From contig NZ_CP092473.1 in NCBI RefSeq assembly GCF_014287515.2, positions 3,065,001 to 3,129,000 on the forward strand: a DNA stretch of 64,000 bases. The letters are read 5' to 3'. Under the pieces are notes generated by a model. It did no database searches. It saw only the letters and a program-made list of their open reading frames with translations, and was not told the DNA's origin. This document shows, piece after piece, positions 45,965-55,062 of the stretch (positions are counted from its first letter, which is position 1; every line of letters starts with the position of its first letter). The DNA is from Roseburia rectibacter. GTDB lineage: Bacteria > Bacillota > Clostridia > Lachnospirales > Lachnospiraceae. A program made the translations under genes and the position numbers.

Positions 45965-47257
45965 TTATTCTAAACTATCTGGCAAACCAAGCGATTTTCC
46001 CGTCAATATCTCATAAAAATCATTAATGTATCCATTTCGTTCAACAAAAGTTCCTTTATCCCCTTTATTGATTGCTTCCGAAACAGATTTCCAATCAAGT
46101 TTTGCAACAAAATCATTTAAATTACACCCTTTGGGATTACCTTCAGTCCAAAACCATCCCGCCGACTCCCAAGCATATTCCCCTATATCTATTACCCCCA
46201 CTTCACCTGGCTCAATGTCACTTACATCCTTGTTATACTCTCCACCAACTACTTTATATCCTCTTGTAACAATCTCATCATCTTCTATGTATTCTGCAAA
46301 CTTTTCATAGTTATATCTTCCTGTCAGATGAATATATCCAGCTCCTCGATATAATTCACCATCATTACCACCTTTGTTTCCCAAGCCACTATTGTTACTA
46401 TACCTATTGTTGAAATATTCTTCTGGATCATCTCCAGAAAACATTTCCACAGTTCTGGTTCCAAAATTACTCTCCTTGGCAACTTCTCCCATAAAAAAAG
46501 CTATTTCCTCATTCGAAGTAATATTATATTTTATTAACACTCTTTTCAATTCTTTGATTCCTGCCTCCCTCTCTTTACTATTAATTCCAATAAAAAAACC
46601 AAAATCATCTAAGTTATCTAAAGAAATCAACGCTTCGCTTGAAATATTTTCTTCATCAGTTTCTTTTTCAGGTATTCCTACTACCGTTATTTTTCCTCCA
46701 TATATGCACGTTAAAAAAGCTCCTGAACGTAGTGCCTCAACAAAATTTTCACCCTCTGCTATAAGTAAATTTCCTGTTACCTGTTTCCAATTTCCACATA
46801 AAACAGGTATACATTTATACCTTACCTTTCCATGCTCATCCGGCTCACCCTCTTCACTTGGATGAGGAAGTTTCTCACTATATATATTACCGCATTTACA
46901 AGTACCAAATGAATAGATATTCTTATTGACTTCACAATCACTGCATGTCATAAGCGGTTTTTCGTTCGCAGCAAGTATTCCATGATCTTCATAAGCATCC
47001 AATTGAACCATTTCCGTTCCGTTAGAACAGCATATAGTTGCTTCTCTTGTAACATATTCCTCTTCTTGTACACTACCTACTTTATTTAACTCTTCGTAAA
47101 AAGCGTAATGCATCGCCATCATCTCACATGCGGTATCTTCATATTTTTTCTTAAAAAATCCCTTGAAAAACTTTTGAAGCCAATTTCCCTCCAATTCAAA
47201 AGTAAAATCTCCCGCTATAATGGCATCTCCATTTTTCTGTACCCTCTCTTCCGGCAT
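45965..47257 (-). CDS. DUF4280 (PAAR-like) effector with GH19 domain
   Basis: A 430-residue effector. An N-terminal extension (1-65) precedes the DUF4280 domain (about 68-200: TICCSNGTEMVQLDAYEDHG, NKNIYSFGTCKCGNIYSEKL, YKCIPVLCGNWKQVTGNLLI, FLTCIYGGKITVVGI). The C-terminal 200 residues are GH19-like: EEIAFFMGEVAKESNFGTR with the catalytic Glu, GAGYIHLTGRYNYEKFAEY and SAGWFWTEGNPKGCN. GH19 enzymes of phages and effectors cut peptidoglycan or chitin. GGGAG lies 8 nt before the ATG. Confidence 0.75.
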   Translation of the reverse strand: MPEERVQKNGDAIIAGDFTFELEGNWLQKFFKGFFKKKYEDTACEMMAMHYAFYEELNKVGSVQEEEYVTREATICCSNGTEMVQLDAYEDHGILAANEKPLMTCSDCEVNKNIYSFGTCKCGNIYSEKLPHPSEEGEPDEHGKVRYKCIPVLCGNWKQVTGNLLIAEGENFVEALRSGAFLTCIYGGKITVVGIPEKETDEENISSEALISLDNLDDFGFFIGINSKEREAGIKELKRVLIKYNITSNEEIAFFMGEVAKESNFGTRTVEMFSGDDPEEYFNNRYSNNSGLGNKGGNDGELYRGAGYIHLTGRYNYEKFAEYIEDDEIVTRGYKVVGGEYNKDVSDIEPGEVGVIDIGEYAWESAGWFWTEGNPKGCNLNDFVAKLDWKSVSEAINKGDKGTFVERNGYINDFYEILTGKSLGLPDSLE

Positions 47258-47353
47258 AAAACTTTCTCCCTATATAAAAATTCCGTTATGTTTCTTACGT
47301 ATTTTCAATCAGAATTGCGAACTTGTTTCGCAATTACCTATAAATAGTTTCCA

Positions 47354-47746
47354 CTATTTAACTGCTTTTCTATACTCTTCATTATACAACCACTCACACT
47401 CTATATCACTCCATTCCCGTTCCCGAAGCACTTCGCCCGTCTCCCTGTTAACAGCATAACTTGTAAGATAATGATAATGAGTAAAAACAGGTTCATAACC
47501 ATGAGTATAATAGTCTGTATAATCTGCAAAAATATAATATTCCTGATCTTCCGTCATACCTCTACATGAAAAATTTCTTACACAAGGAAACTCCTGATCT
47601 TCTGGAAACTGATATACATATACCGACTGTTCCTGTTTATATGTTCTTACAACTATTGAATCATAATCCCCCTCATCCGAATACATATAATAAAAAAGAA
47701 CTCTTGCAGCTTGTTCCTTCAGCATCTTTCCATCTCTTTGATTCAT
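47354..47746 (-). pseudogene. truncated repeat-domain immunity gene
   Basis: 130 codons with one copy of the repeat domain (VLFYYMYSDEGDYDSIVV, YAVNRETGEVLREREW, ending YRKAVK). It lacks the membrane anchor and starts inside the end of the neighbouring 482-residue gene in another frame. It appears to be a remnant fused by recombination. Confidence 0.6.
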
Positions 47747-49121
47747 CGTAATTTTTCCATCCCATCATATGTAAAATCTGCACATCCCCATTTTTATCGA
47801 TACTGAAATATCCTTCTGCACTGCTAGTCCACTCCTCAAACGTGCAAATAGTTTCATTACATTCATACTCATCATATACACCATTTCCATTACTGTCATT
47901 CCGGTAAAATGCAATTGTTTTAAACGCATTTCCAGAAAACTCAAATTTATAAAAGGAATAGCTTTCTTTATTTTCTTTTGTATATTTATACACAATCACG
48001 CCATTTTTACAAACATCATAACATTTTAATGTTTCTTCCACCTGTTCATGAAACAAAACAAACAGCATATTATTTTGATATGCAAGAATATAATAATCTC
48101 CCAATGTCTGAATATGTAACTCCGGTATATGATCTCCATTTATGTCACACGTCAAATACTTCATACTTCCATCATCCATATCTGCTATCGTACCTCCACC
48201 AGAATTTTCCAACGCTCTCTCTCCTGACAAAAACTCATCATATGCCCTCATTGCCTCATCAGTATTCCCATGCAGCGCTTCTGTTCCAGTAAAATTTTTC
48301 CCGAAAGCTTCCTCATACGTTACCATAGTAACAGGGCAATCAAGCATTGTAAAAAAGTCTTTTGTCACTTCATCCCATTGTTCCTGATTCAGATGCCCGC
48401 TCATACTTTCATCTCCGAATATATAAATTTCATATTCTATTCCAGTCTCGCCATAATAAGCAGTAAAATAAATTTCATTCTCCACTTCTCCTGCCTTATT
48501 CAATGTTTTATATCCATATCGGGTATTATTTGCACTCGTAGAATTACAGTATCCTATCTGATTCGAACCAAGAAGTACTTCATATTCGTTCAGCCAGTGA
48601 TAAACTTCCACTTTTTGTTCTTCCACAAGATACTTTAATATGCAGAAACCATTTATTCCAATATCCATTAGCAATTCTGGAAGTCCATCCCCATCACAAT
48701 CAATAAAACGATATCTTGTTTTTTTTACAAATTGTTCTATAAACTCCATGTCATCTAAATCCGCTATCCCTCGTAGATGATCCCGAAAATAGACAGCCTT
48801 TTCTTCTCCATACTCCAATGGCATCTGATTTGTAATGATCCTATAAAAGTTCTCTTTATATGCCAGTTCCACTTGATCTGTATAAATCTCCCAATTAATC
48901 GAATATTCTTTTGACGAAAAATCAACTTTCTTTACTGACTCACATATGTTGCTGCTGTCCTGTTCGTTTGTATAATTTGTTTTGTTTTCTCTTACTCTGT
49001 TTTCCTCTGTTTCAATCTTTTTCATTTTGGTTTCTGCTGCCTGTTTATAATTTAAGACACCAACCAGCAGAATTATAACTACTATTCCTATCGTCCCCAT
49101 ATTCACAATCTTTCTTTTCAA
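47673..49121 (-). CDS. membrane-anchored immunity candidate with calcium-loop motifs
   Basis: A 482-residue protein with an N-terminal anchor helix (about 9-25), a charged linker and an external region with Asp/Asn-rich loops (DCDGDGLPELLMD, CDINGDHIPELHIQ, DSNGNGVYDEYE) like those of FG-GAP/VCBS or EF-hand repeats. The start is TTG, with AGG shortly before, 7 nt after the upstream effector stop. The last 24 codons run into the truncated repeat-domain gene in another frame, so the C-terminus may not be original. Probable immunity for the DUF4280 protein just upstream. Confidence 0.55.
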   Translation of the reverse strand: MKRKIVNMGTIGIVVIILLVGVLNYKQAAETKMKKIETEENRVRENKTNYTNEQDSSNICESVKKVDFSSKEYSINWEIYTDQVELAYKENFYRIITNQMPLEYGEEKAVYFRDHLRGIADLDDMEFIEQFVKKTRYRFIDCDGDGLPELLMDIGINGFCILKYLVEEQKVEVYHWLNEYEVLLGSNQIGYCNSTSANNTRYGYKTLNKAGEVENEIYFTAYYGETGIEYEIYIFGDESMSGHLNQEQWDEVTKDFFTMLDCPVTMVTYEEAFGKNFTGTEALHGNTDEAMRAYDEFLSGERALENSGGGTIADMDDGSMKYLTCDINGDHIPELHIQTLGDYYILAYQNNMLFVLFHEQVEETLKCYDVCKNGVIVYKYTKENKESYSFYKFEFSGNAFKTIAFYRNDSNGNGVYDEYECNETICTFEEWTSSAEGYFSIDKNGDVQILHMMGWKNYDESKRWKDAEGTSCKSSFLLYVFG

Positions 49122-49127
49122 AACAAC

Positions 49128-50395
49128 CTACATCCCTCTCTCATATACAATAATATCTATCACAACATAATCAGACATATTCCCATTAATATAATTATCT
49201 TCAAATTTAGGTTCATTGATAAATTCAATATAAGATCCATTTCTATGCTTACTACCATCATCTTTGCTTGAGCAGTTAGGATACGCATCCCCTGTTTGAA
49301 ATACTCCATTAGGATATGTATGAGCTTTAACATCACCTATAATACACTCAATATAAACTTCACTCTTATCCTTACTGTTTTGCAATACCACATCTATTTC
49401 TGTGCCATATTTAAATTGATTATCTGAAATTGTCTGCTCTTCTACGGGTTGCTCATTATATCCAGGGCTTAATATTTCGGGTCCTACTGCCACCCAATAC
49501 CTTCCTTTTTCATTTACAAATGCCCCATTGACATCTGGTTGCTCACTTACCTTTCCTCCTATATTTTTATATTGTTCTACAGCATATTTGTTTATAGTCA
49601 ACTTTCCATCCTCAGTAGTATACTCTTCATATGAATACCAATCTACGTTAGAAATTCCATCTCTTTTTATATTATTTTCTTTTAATTTCTCTCTTTCTTC
49701 TGTTCGTATATCTATTTCTACTCCACCCGTTCTCGTTGGTTCTCCTTCATATGCAATAAGCCATGAAGATATTTGTATTTTTTTCCTTTCTTCGGCTTCT
49801 TTTTCGGGTATTCCTATTACCGTTATTTTTCCTTCATATATGCACGTTAAAAAAGCTCCTGAACGTAATGCTTCTACAAATTCTTCCCCTTCTGATATAA
49901 GTAAATCCCCTGTATCCTGTTTCCAATTTCCACATAAAACAGGCATACATTTATACCTTACATTTCCATGCTCATCCGGCTCACCCTCCTCACTTGGATG
50001 AGGCAGACTCTCACTATATATATATCACCACATTTACAAGTACCAAATGAATAGATATTCTTATTAACTTCACAATCACTGCATGTCATAAGCGGTTTCC
50101 CGTTTTCAGCAAGTATTCCATGATCTTCATAAGCATCCAGTTGGACTACTTCCGTTCCGTTAGAACAGCAAATAGTTGCTTCTCTTGTGACATATTCCTC
50201 TTCTTTTACAATACCTACTTTATTTAACTCTTCGTAAAAAGCATAGTGTTTCACCATCATATCACACGCAATATCTTGGTATTGTTTTTTAAAAATTCCT
50301 TTCAAAAACTTTCGAAGGCAATTTCCTTCCAGTTCAAAAGTAAAATCTCCTGCTATAATAGAATCTCCATTTTTGTATACCTTCTCTTTCGACAT
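49128..50395 (-). pseudogene. DUF4280 (PAAR-like) effector, frameshifted at an AT repeat
   Basis: The N-terminal half is nearly the same as the GH19 effector (KNGDSIIAGDFTFELEGN, TICCSNGTEVVQLDAYEDHG). At 50015-50025 a TATATATATAT run is two bases longer than in the GH19 paralogue and shifts the frame after GTCKCGDIY. The remainder continues intact from PVLCGNWKQDTGDLLISEGE to a different C-terminal domain (KYGTEIDVVL, YIECIIGDVKAHTYPNG, NGSYIEFINEP), not recognised. The run could slip back in frame, so this may be a switchable gene. GGGGGA lies 6 nt before the ATG at 50395. Confidence 0.75.
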
Positions 50396-50423
50396 AACGC
50401 TTCCCCCTATATAGAAAATTCCG

Positions 50424-50999
50424 TTATAATTCTTCCTCAATCGACATAAAACATTTCTCAGCTATCTCTCCCCACTCATCCTTAAATTGCATTGGACAAT
50501 TAAAAATTCCATGCAACACAGTTTCTCTCATCTTCACAAGATACATTCTGTTATAATTTTGTCCATCTATAAGATAACCTTTAAAATCAAACCAACTCAT
50601 CTCATTTCCATGTTCCGTAGTCACATCATTTACCTGCTTTTTAATCTTTATAGATGGATTAACATTACGTAACGCATTCTGGAACTGGCTGCTCATCACT
50701 TTCGTGTCCCCTTCTTCCATAGACACAGAAAGTATATTAAACCCAAAATTTACCATACTGTCCAAACTGGTAATGATTAAATCTGGTGCATTTTTTGACG
50801 GATATTTCATATCTTTAACCAAATCTGGCATAACAATAAACTGTTCCGGCAGATATATATGAATTTTCGTTTGTGGCAGCGTAATATTCGTAAAAGTAAT
50901 TAATTCATCTCCCACATAAATACCTGTTTCTAATGTTGTATGTTTTAAACGCTCCAGTTCTCTCCTTGCCTCCAAAATCTCTTCATCAAAATATTCCAT
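50424..50999 (-). CDS. Eag/DcrB-like (DUF1795) putative effector chaperone
   Basis: A 191-residue soluble protein. The layout (LPQTKIHIYLPEQFIVMPD, then mixed strands, then VLHGIFNCPMQFKDEWGEI and AEKCFMSIEEEL) resembles the PsbP/DcrB fold of DUF1795. In type VI systems DUF1795 proteins (Eag) chaperone effectors onto VgrG. It stands between the second VgrG and the first DUF4280 effector, the expected place. AGGAG lies 7 nt before the ATG at 50999. The fold call is by eye. Confidence 0.45.
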   Translation of the reverse strand: MEYFDEEILEARRELERLKHTTLETGIYVGDELITFTNITLPQTKIHIYLPEQFIVMPDLVKDMKYPSKNAPDLIITSLDSMVNFGFNILSVSMEEGDTKVMSSQFQNALRNVNPSIKIKKQVNDVTTEHGNEMSWFDFKGYLIDGQNYNRMYLVKMRETVLHGIFNCPMQFKDEWGEIAEKCFMSIEEEL

Positions 51000-51013
51000 C
51001 GTTATTCTCCTCG

Positions 51014-52285
51014 CTATCCCTGGCATATATTCAACTCATCCGGCGTACTGATTGTAATCCTGCGTGCACTCAGCTTTACACTTCCCTGTGCAGAAATACT
51101 AACAGTTCCACTACTCCCCGCAGAAATAAAACTATCTGCAAGAGCCAAATTATGATTTCCCTGGCAAGAAAAATCTACGCTGTCTTTATACAAATGTACT
51201 GTATTTCCTTCTTTCGTATTAAAATATCGGTTCTTATAATCTGTATTTTGTTGTACAGAATTAGGCAGAGAATGCAGTACAAATCCTTCTCTCTCGTCTT
51301 TACTATTAAAGTATAAAAGTACCTGAGTTCCTATCTCCGGCATTGCATAAAGTGCATTCCCCGTTTCCGGATACCAATCGTAAAAATAGTCTCCTGTAGT
51401 TTTACCACCATCAATATCCAAAGCAACTTTTATCTGTTCTCCTCTTGTTTCTACAACCGTCCCCTGTAATCCCAATCCTACAAATTGGTTCTGATATATG
51501 GTTGAAATGGAAGCATTTTTCTTTAATATATATTTAAAATTAAGCTCCCCACGTTCAAAAGATGCTTTTACTTCCCAGATTTGCAATTCCAAGCCGCAAA
51601 TTTTTGCTTTATCACCGATTTCATAAAATTCCTTACTGTCTATCTCATAATAGCTTTTCATTGTATTAGTATCAATTTCCCGGTACATATTTTCTACATA
51701 TTCCGTTTCCGAAAATTTTGCAGCAGCATTTCCTTCCCTCTCTCCAAACCAAAGATTAATTCCTCCTGTCTCAATGTCAGGAAACAAATATGCTCCTACC
51801 TGACTCGCCATCCGCTTTGCAAATCCCCACGCTGTTTCATTATACTGTATTACCGGTTTACTTATTTTTTTATTAATTCCCTCTGTACAAATCACCTTGC
51901 CGCCAGCATTCTCAACTGTCTGCATAACAATATCTGCATAAGTACTCTCTGTATTCTGAAATGACTTCGATTCTACGCACTGATCTAACTTATATGACCC
52001 CGATGCCGCTTGTATCTTGACTCTTTTGGTTTTTCCAACAGCGCACTCGTGTACTTTTATTAAATACCCGCAGAAAAGTACCCTTTTGCTTTGCTTTTTC
52101 TCCATCCATATTTTAATTTTACTGTCGTATAATTTATCCGTTATATATTGTGCATTTCCATTTATGTAACCTTCCAACCCTAAAACTGCATGTTGATTTG
52201 GCTCCCATACAAACTGAAACTTTTCAATTAATACAAACGGTATTTCACATTGCAGCTTTAAACTATCTGTTATCCTTATCTCCAT
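51014..52285 (-). CDS. VgrG-like spike protein 2
   Basis: A 423-residue spike protein. The N-terminal gp27/GPD-like half includes SKPVIQYNETAWGFAKRMAS and YLFPDIETGGINLWFGER. The OB-fold (about 275-335) has VGLGLQGTVVETRG and YDWYPETGNALYAMPEIG. A C-terminal beta-helix-like segment (SISAQGSVKLSARRITIS) follows. Such proteins form the puncturing tip of type VI and phage-tail-like machines. AGGAAATATT precedes the ATG at 52285. It overlaps no effector domain, so it probably carries a separate PAAR-like cap. Confidence 0.8.
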   Translation of the reverse strand: MEIRITDSLKLQCEIPFVLIEKFQFVWEPNQHAVLGLEGYINGNAQYITDKLYDSKIKIWMEKKQSKRVLFCGYLIKVHECAVGKTKRVKIQAASGSYKLDQCVESKSFQNTESTYADIVMQTVENAGGKVICTEGINKKISKPVIQYNETAWGFAKRMASQVGAYLFPDIETGGINLWFGEREGNAAAKFSETEYVENMYREIDTNTMKSYYEIDSKEFYEIGDKAKICGLELQIWEVKASFERGELNFKYILKKNASISTIYQNQFVGLGLQGTVVETRGEQIKVALDIDGGKTTGDYFYDWYPETGNALYAMPEIGTQVLLYFNSKDEREGFVLHSLPNSVQQNTDYKNRYFNTKEGNTVHLYKDSVDFSCQGNHNLALADSFISAGSSGTVSISAQGSVKLSARRITISTPDELNICQG

Positions 52286-52337
52286 AATATTTCCTCGCCG
52301 CTGAATCACTTCTTATTTTCATCCATACTATAGTTCA

Positions 52338-53723
52338 TTATAGTTTAATCTGTGCCCCACTCATATTCAAATCTCCTCCCAGACTCATCTCAGTGTCTCC
52401 CTGTTTTAGCTTTACCTTATTAGGTGCACTTAACTCTATACCGGAACTTGCACTTGAGATTCTTAGTGCCCCTCCTGCCGATAATACTACCGGACCTCCA
52501 CTCACAATCTCTACTCCATTTGAATCAGACAATTCAATGTATGTTCCGTTATTATTTGTCAGCAATATTCTTCCGGGAGCCAACTGTATCTCCTTCCCCT
52601 CCCTGTTTCTCCAAAACTTGCATTGCGGATTTGTTCTTAATCCTCCATTTCCCTCATGATATGCGCTGATAACATATGCGTCCTGTTCTTTTTCTGTTGG
52701 AAAATATAGCCTGATTTTATCCCCTATTTCCGGCATACAGTACCAACCTGTTCCATCCTCCGAAGAATATACCGTAGCGTACGGAAACCAACGCGCCCCC
52801 GTCCGCTCTCTATTTTCATCACCAAAAATTTCTATTTGTACTTTCTCTTCACTTACATTTCTCACAACTCCAAATAACGATGCTCCAGAATTTTCTGTAT
52901 GATATATCACAGGTATCTTAAATCCTGATTTTGTACGCATATAATAAGTGTGATACAAAACGCCGCCTTTCATCTCCGTAATAATTTTCCACACAATTAA
53001 CTGCTTATTCTGAACCAATCCACAATCTCCGAGATGATAAATTTCTCTGCTTGTCCATACATATATCATAGTATCGACTGGTGAAAGTTCTAAATTTTTG
53101 CCTTTTTTTAACCAATATTCCTGCACATCATAGCATGTATCATATTCAATGTTATCACCTTTTATTGTATTCTCTCTATCCGGAAGTCCAAAGTAATAGC
53201 GGGAAGTCCGTGCCGAACTATCAGCAATCACCACCGTCTGATTTATACTTGCTAGCCGTTTTATAAAATTCCAATCCGTTTCCTGATACTGCATAATAAA
53301 TCGATTAATAGCTGTTCCCTTTGCAACTGACATAATTCCGTCAGCATTATAATTTTGATTACATATATCCAATACCTCACTATAAGTCAAACTTTCAGAT
53401 TGAAAACTGCGCATTCTCTCTCTACAATCCATCTGAACCGTTCCCGACCGAAGAACTAATTCCATACGGCACGTTTTATTTTTTATTTCCATTCGGATAA
53501 TTGCAATAATCCCATACAATAAAGTATGTTCTTTTTTATTCGCTACAGCAATCACCCGAACCCAGGGATTGCTTTCCCCTTTGTACATATACTCATCTTT
53601 CTTTTTAAATGGAATCTGACCTGACATTTTAATATACGCATGTTCATTTACTTCTTCCACACTTTGATAGCTTTCAATCTTTAACTGTTCAAAAGGATGA
53701 ACAACTATTCTTTCTTCCCTCAT
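52338..53723 (-). CDS. VgrG-like spike protein 1
   Basis: A 461-residue relative of the downstream VgrG. The gp27-like part contains INRFIMQYQETDWNFIKRLA and YYFGLPDRENT; the OB-fold has WFPYATVYSSEDGTGWYCMP and RLYFPTEKEQDAYV; the tail is beta-rich (IELSDSNGVEIVSGGPVVLS). Two different VgrG proteins in series suggest a heteromeric spike or two alternative tips. Strong divergence from the second copy argues against recent duplication. Confidence 0.8.
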   Translation of the reverse strand: MREERIVVHPFEQLKIESYQSVEEVNEHAYIKMSGQIPFKKKDEYMYKGESNPWVRVIAVANKKEHTLLYGIIAIIRMEIKNKTCRMELVLRSGTVQMDCRERMRSFQSESLTYSEVLDICNQNYNADGIMSVAKGTAINRFIMQYQETDWNFIKRLASINQTVVIADSSARTSRYYFGLPDRENTIKGDNIEYDTCYDVQEYWLKKGKNLELSPVDTMIYVWTSREIYHLGDCGLVQNKQLIVWKIITEMKGGVLYHTYYMRTKSGFKIPVIYHTENSGASLFGVVRNVSEEKVQIEIFGDENRERTGARWFPYATVYSSEDGTGWYCMPEIGDKIRLYFPTEKEQDAYVISAYHEGNGGLRTNPQCKFWRNREGKEIQLAPGRILLTNNNGTYIELSDSNGVEIVSGGPVVLSAGGALRISSASSGIELSAPNKVKLKQGDTEMSLGGDLNMSGAQIKL

Positions 53724-53739
53724 CTTTCGCTCTCCTTTA

Positions 53740-54246
53740 TTAATTAGTATACAGTTTAACTTCTTTTATGCCAAGACCTGTTATTTCTCTCCACAATAAA
53801 CTTTCTGCCAACTCGAGAGAAATGATTGTATGTCTTTTGAATGAATCCCGAATCCAAAAAATTTCTTTTTTTAAATTTACCTCTTCCTCTTGCATTAAAT
53901 CTTCCCTGTTCCTAATCAAAAGCTTTTCTGTTTCATCAAATACTGGCAAATAATACAATTCAGATTTTCCATTTAGCTGATCAAGAAGAATAACTTCTCT
54001 ATAAAAGCATCTTTCATGATACATTTTAATAACATCCATTACATTCGGTGAAAGTAATAAAAAAGGAAATAAAATAATATCTGTAAAAATAGTTTTTTCA
54101 GATGATTCAATAACAAATAATTCTCTTTTAGGCAAATCAGGATATTTTTTTATACAAATATCTCTCACATCAATCTTTCCATACCAATTCTTTACTCTTG
54201 GTGCATACTTGTGTTCTGGTGCTTCTACTATCTCAAAATATTTCAA
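53740..54246 (-). CDS. conserved secretion-locus protein, unknown
   Basis: A 168-residue protein beginning KYFEIVEAPEHKYAPRVKNW, with RELFVIESSEKTIFTDIILF and YREVILLDQLNGKSELYYLP. No domain is recognised and there is no signal peptide. A truncated paralogue lies at 25892-26296. The start is TTG with GGAG 8 nt upstream. It lies in the structural part of the locus between an unknown protein and VgrG, so a structural or assembly role is likely. Confidence 0.6.
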   Translation of the reverse strand: MKYFEIVEAPEHKYAPRVKNWYGKIDVRDICIKKYPDLPKRELFVIESSEKTIFTDIILFPFLLLSPNVMDVIKMYHERCFYREVILLDQLNGKSELYYLPVFDETEKLLIRNREDLMQEEEVNLKKEIFWIRDSFKRHTIISLELAESLLWREITGLGIKEVKLYTN

Positions 54247-54274
54247 ATTACACTCTCCGTTTCTGTTCTATCGA

Positions 54275-55048
54275 CTAATCTACAATAATCACTTTAGAAT
54301 TTACTTTTTCCCTTTTGAATTTTCCCATATTATCCACGATATTCTCCAGCTTCTCATATACCATTTGGCTATCGTACGACATGATATTAGCCACTACAGC
54401 TTTCTTCATCTTATTACTTAAATATGCCGCAATCACTTTTCGCTCCACCCTCCCCTGTGTATTCCAAACCAGACTGCAAAATCCAAAATCAAACTGATCC
54501 TTCTCCTCCATGTTCCAAAGCTCTTCACCAAACTGCTTAACCACCAACGGATGCAGCGTTTTCTCCCCAATTCCCGCCACCGTAGCACAGATCAGATTTA
54601 CCGTATCGTACTCCGTTGACATATCCGCAAAATTCTTATAACTATCCCGCAGCACCGAACCCTCCCGCAGATAAAACCGACACATTTCTATCTGGTTCTC
54701 CCCCAGTTCCATCTCTTCGTCCAAAAAGAATCTAACCCGGTATGCCTTATAGTCCAGATTTGTCTCATCCTCTGAAAATTCTGCTTTCAACACCTGCCAC
54801 CTGTTCTTCGGCTGATAATCCACTCTCTCCTCTTCCATCATCAGATAAATAAAATCGTGAAATTTCAACATTCCCTTCCCAATGACAAGCTGACCATCTT
54901 CCGCCCGTATATCACAGCCCTTTAACAGGCCATCCGTATACTCCGAATAATACAACTGCCATCCTGCATAGGTGTAATCCCTGATATCCCACAAACTTTC
55001 TTTTTTCAAAATACGCCTGCCCGCAAACACCGGAACCCTGATTTCCAT
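54275..55048 (-). CDS. conserved secretion-locus protein, unknown
   Basis: A 257-residue soluble protein (RVPVFAGRRILKKESLWDIR, GCDIRAEDGQLVIGKGMLKF, GIGEKTLHPLVVKQFGEELW, NKMKKAVVANIMSYDSQMVY). I do not recognise a family. Its position next to the Hsp70-like ATPase and before the spike genes suggests a baseplate or assembly factor. AGGAG lies 11 nt before the ATG. Confidence 0.6.
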   Translation of the reverse strand: MEIRVPVFAGRRILKKESLWDIRDYTYAGWQLYYSEYTDGLLKGCDIRAEDGQLVIGKGMLKFHDFIYLMMEEERVDYQPKNRWQVLKAEFSEDETNLDYKAYRVRFFLDEEMELGENQIEMCRFYLREGSVLRDSYKNFADMSTEYDTVNLICATVAGIGEKTLHPLVVKQFGEELWNMEEKDQFDFGFCSLVWNTQGRVERKVIAAYLSNKMKKAVVANIMSYDSQMVYEKLENIVDNMGKFKREKVNSKVIIVD

Positions 55049-55062
55049 GAAACTTCACACTC

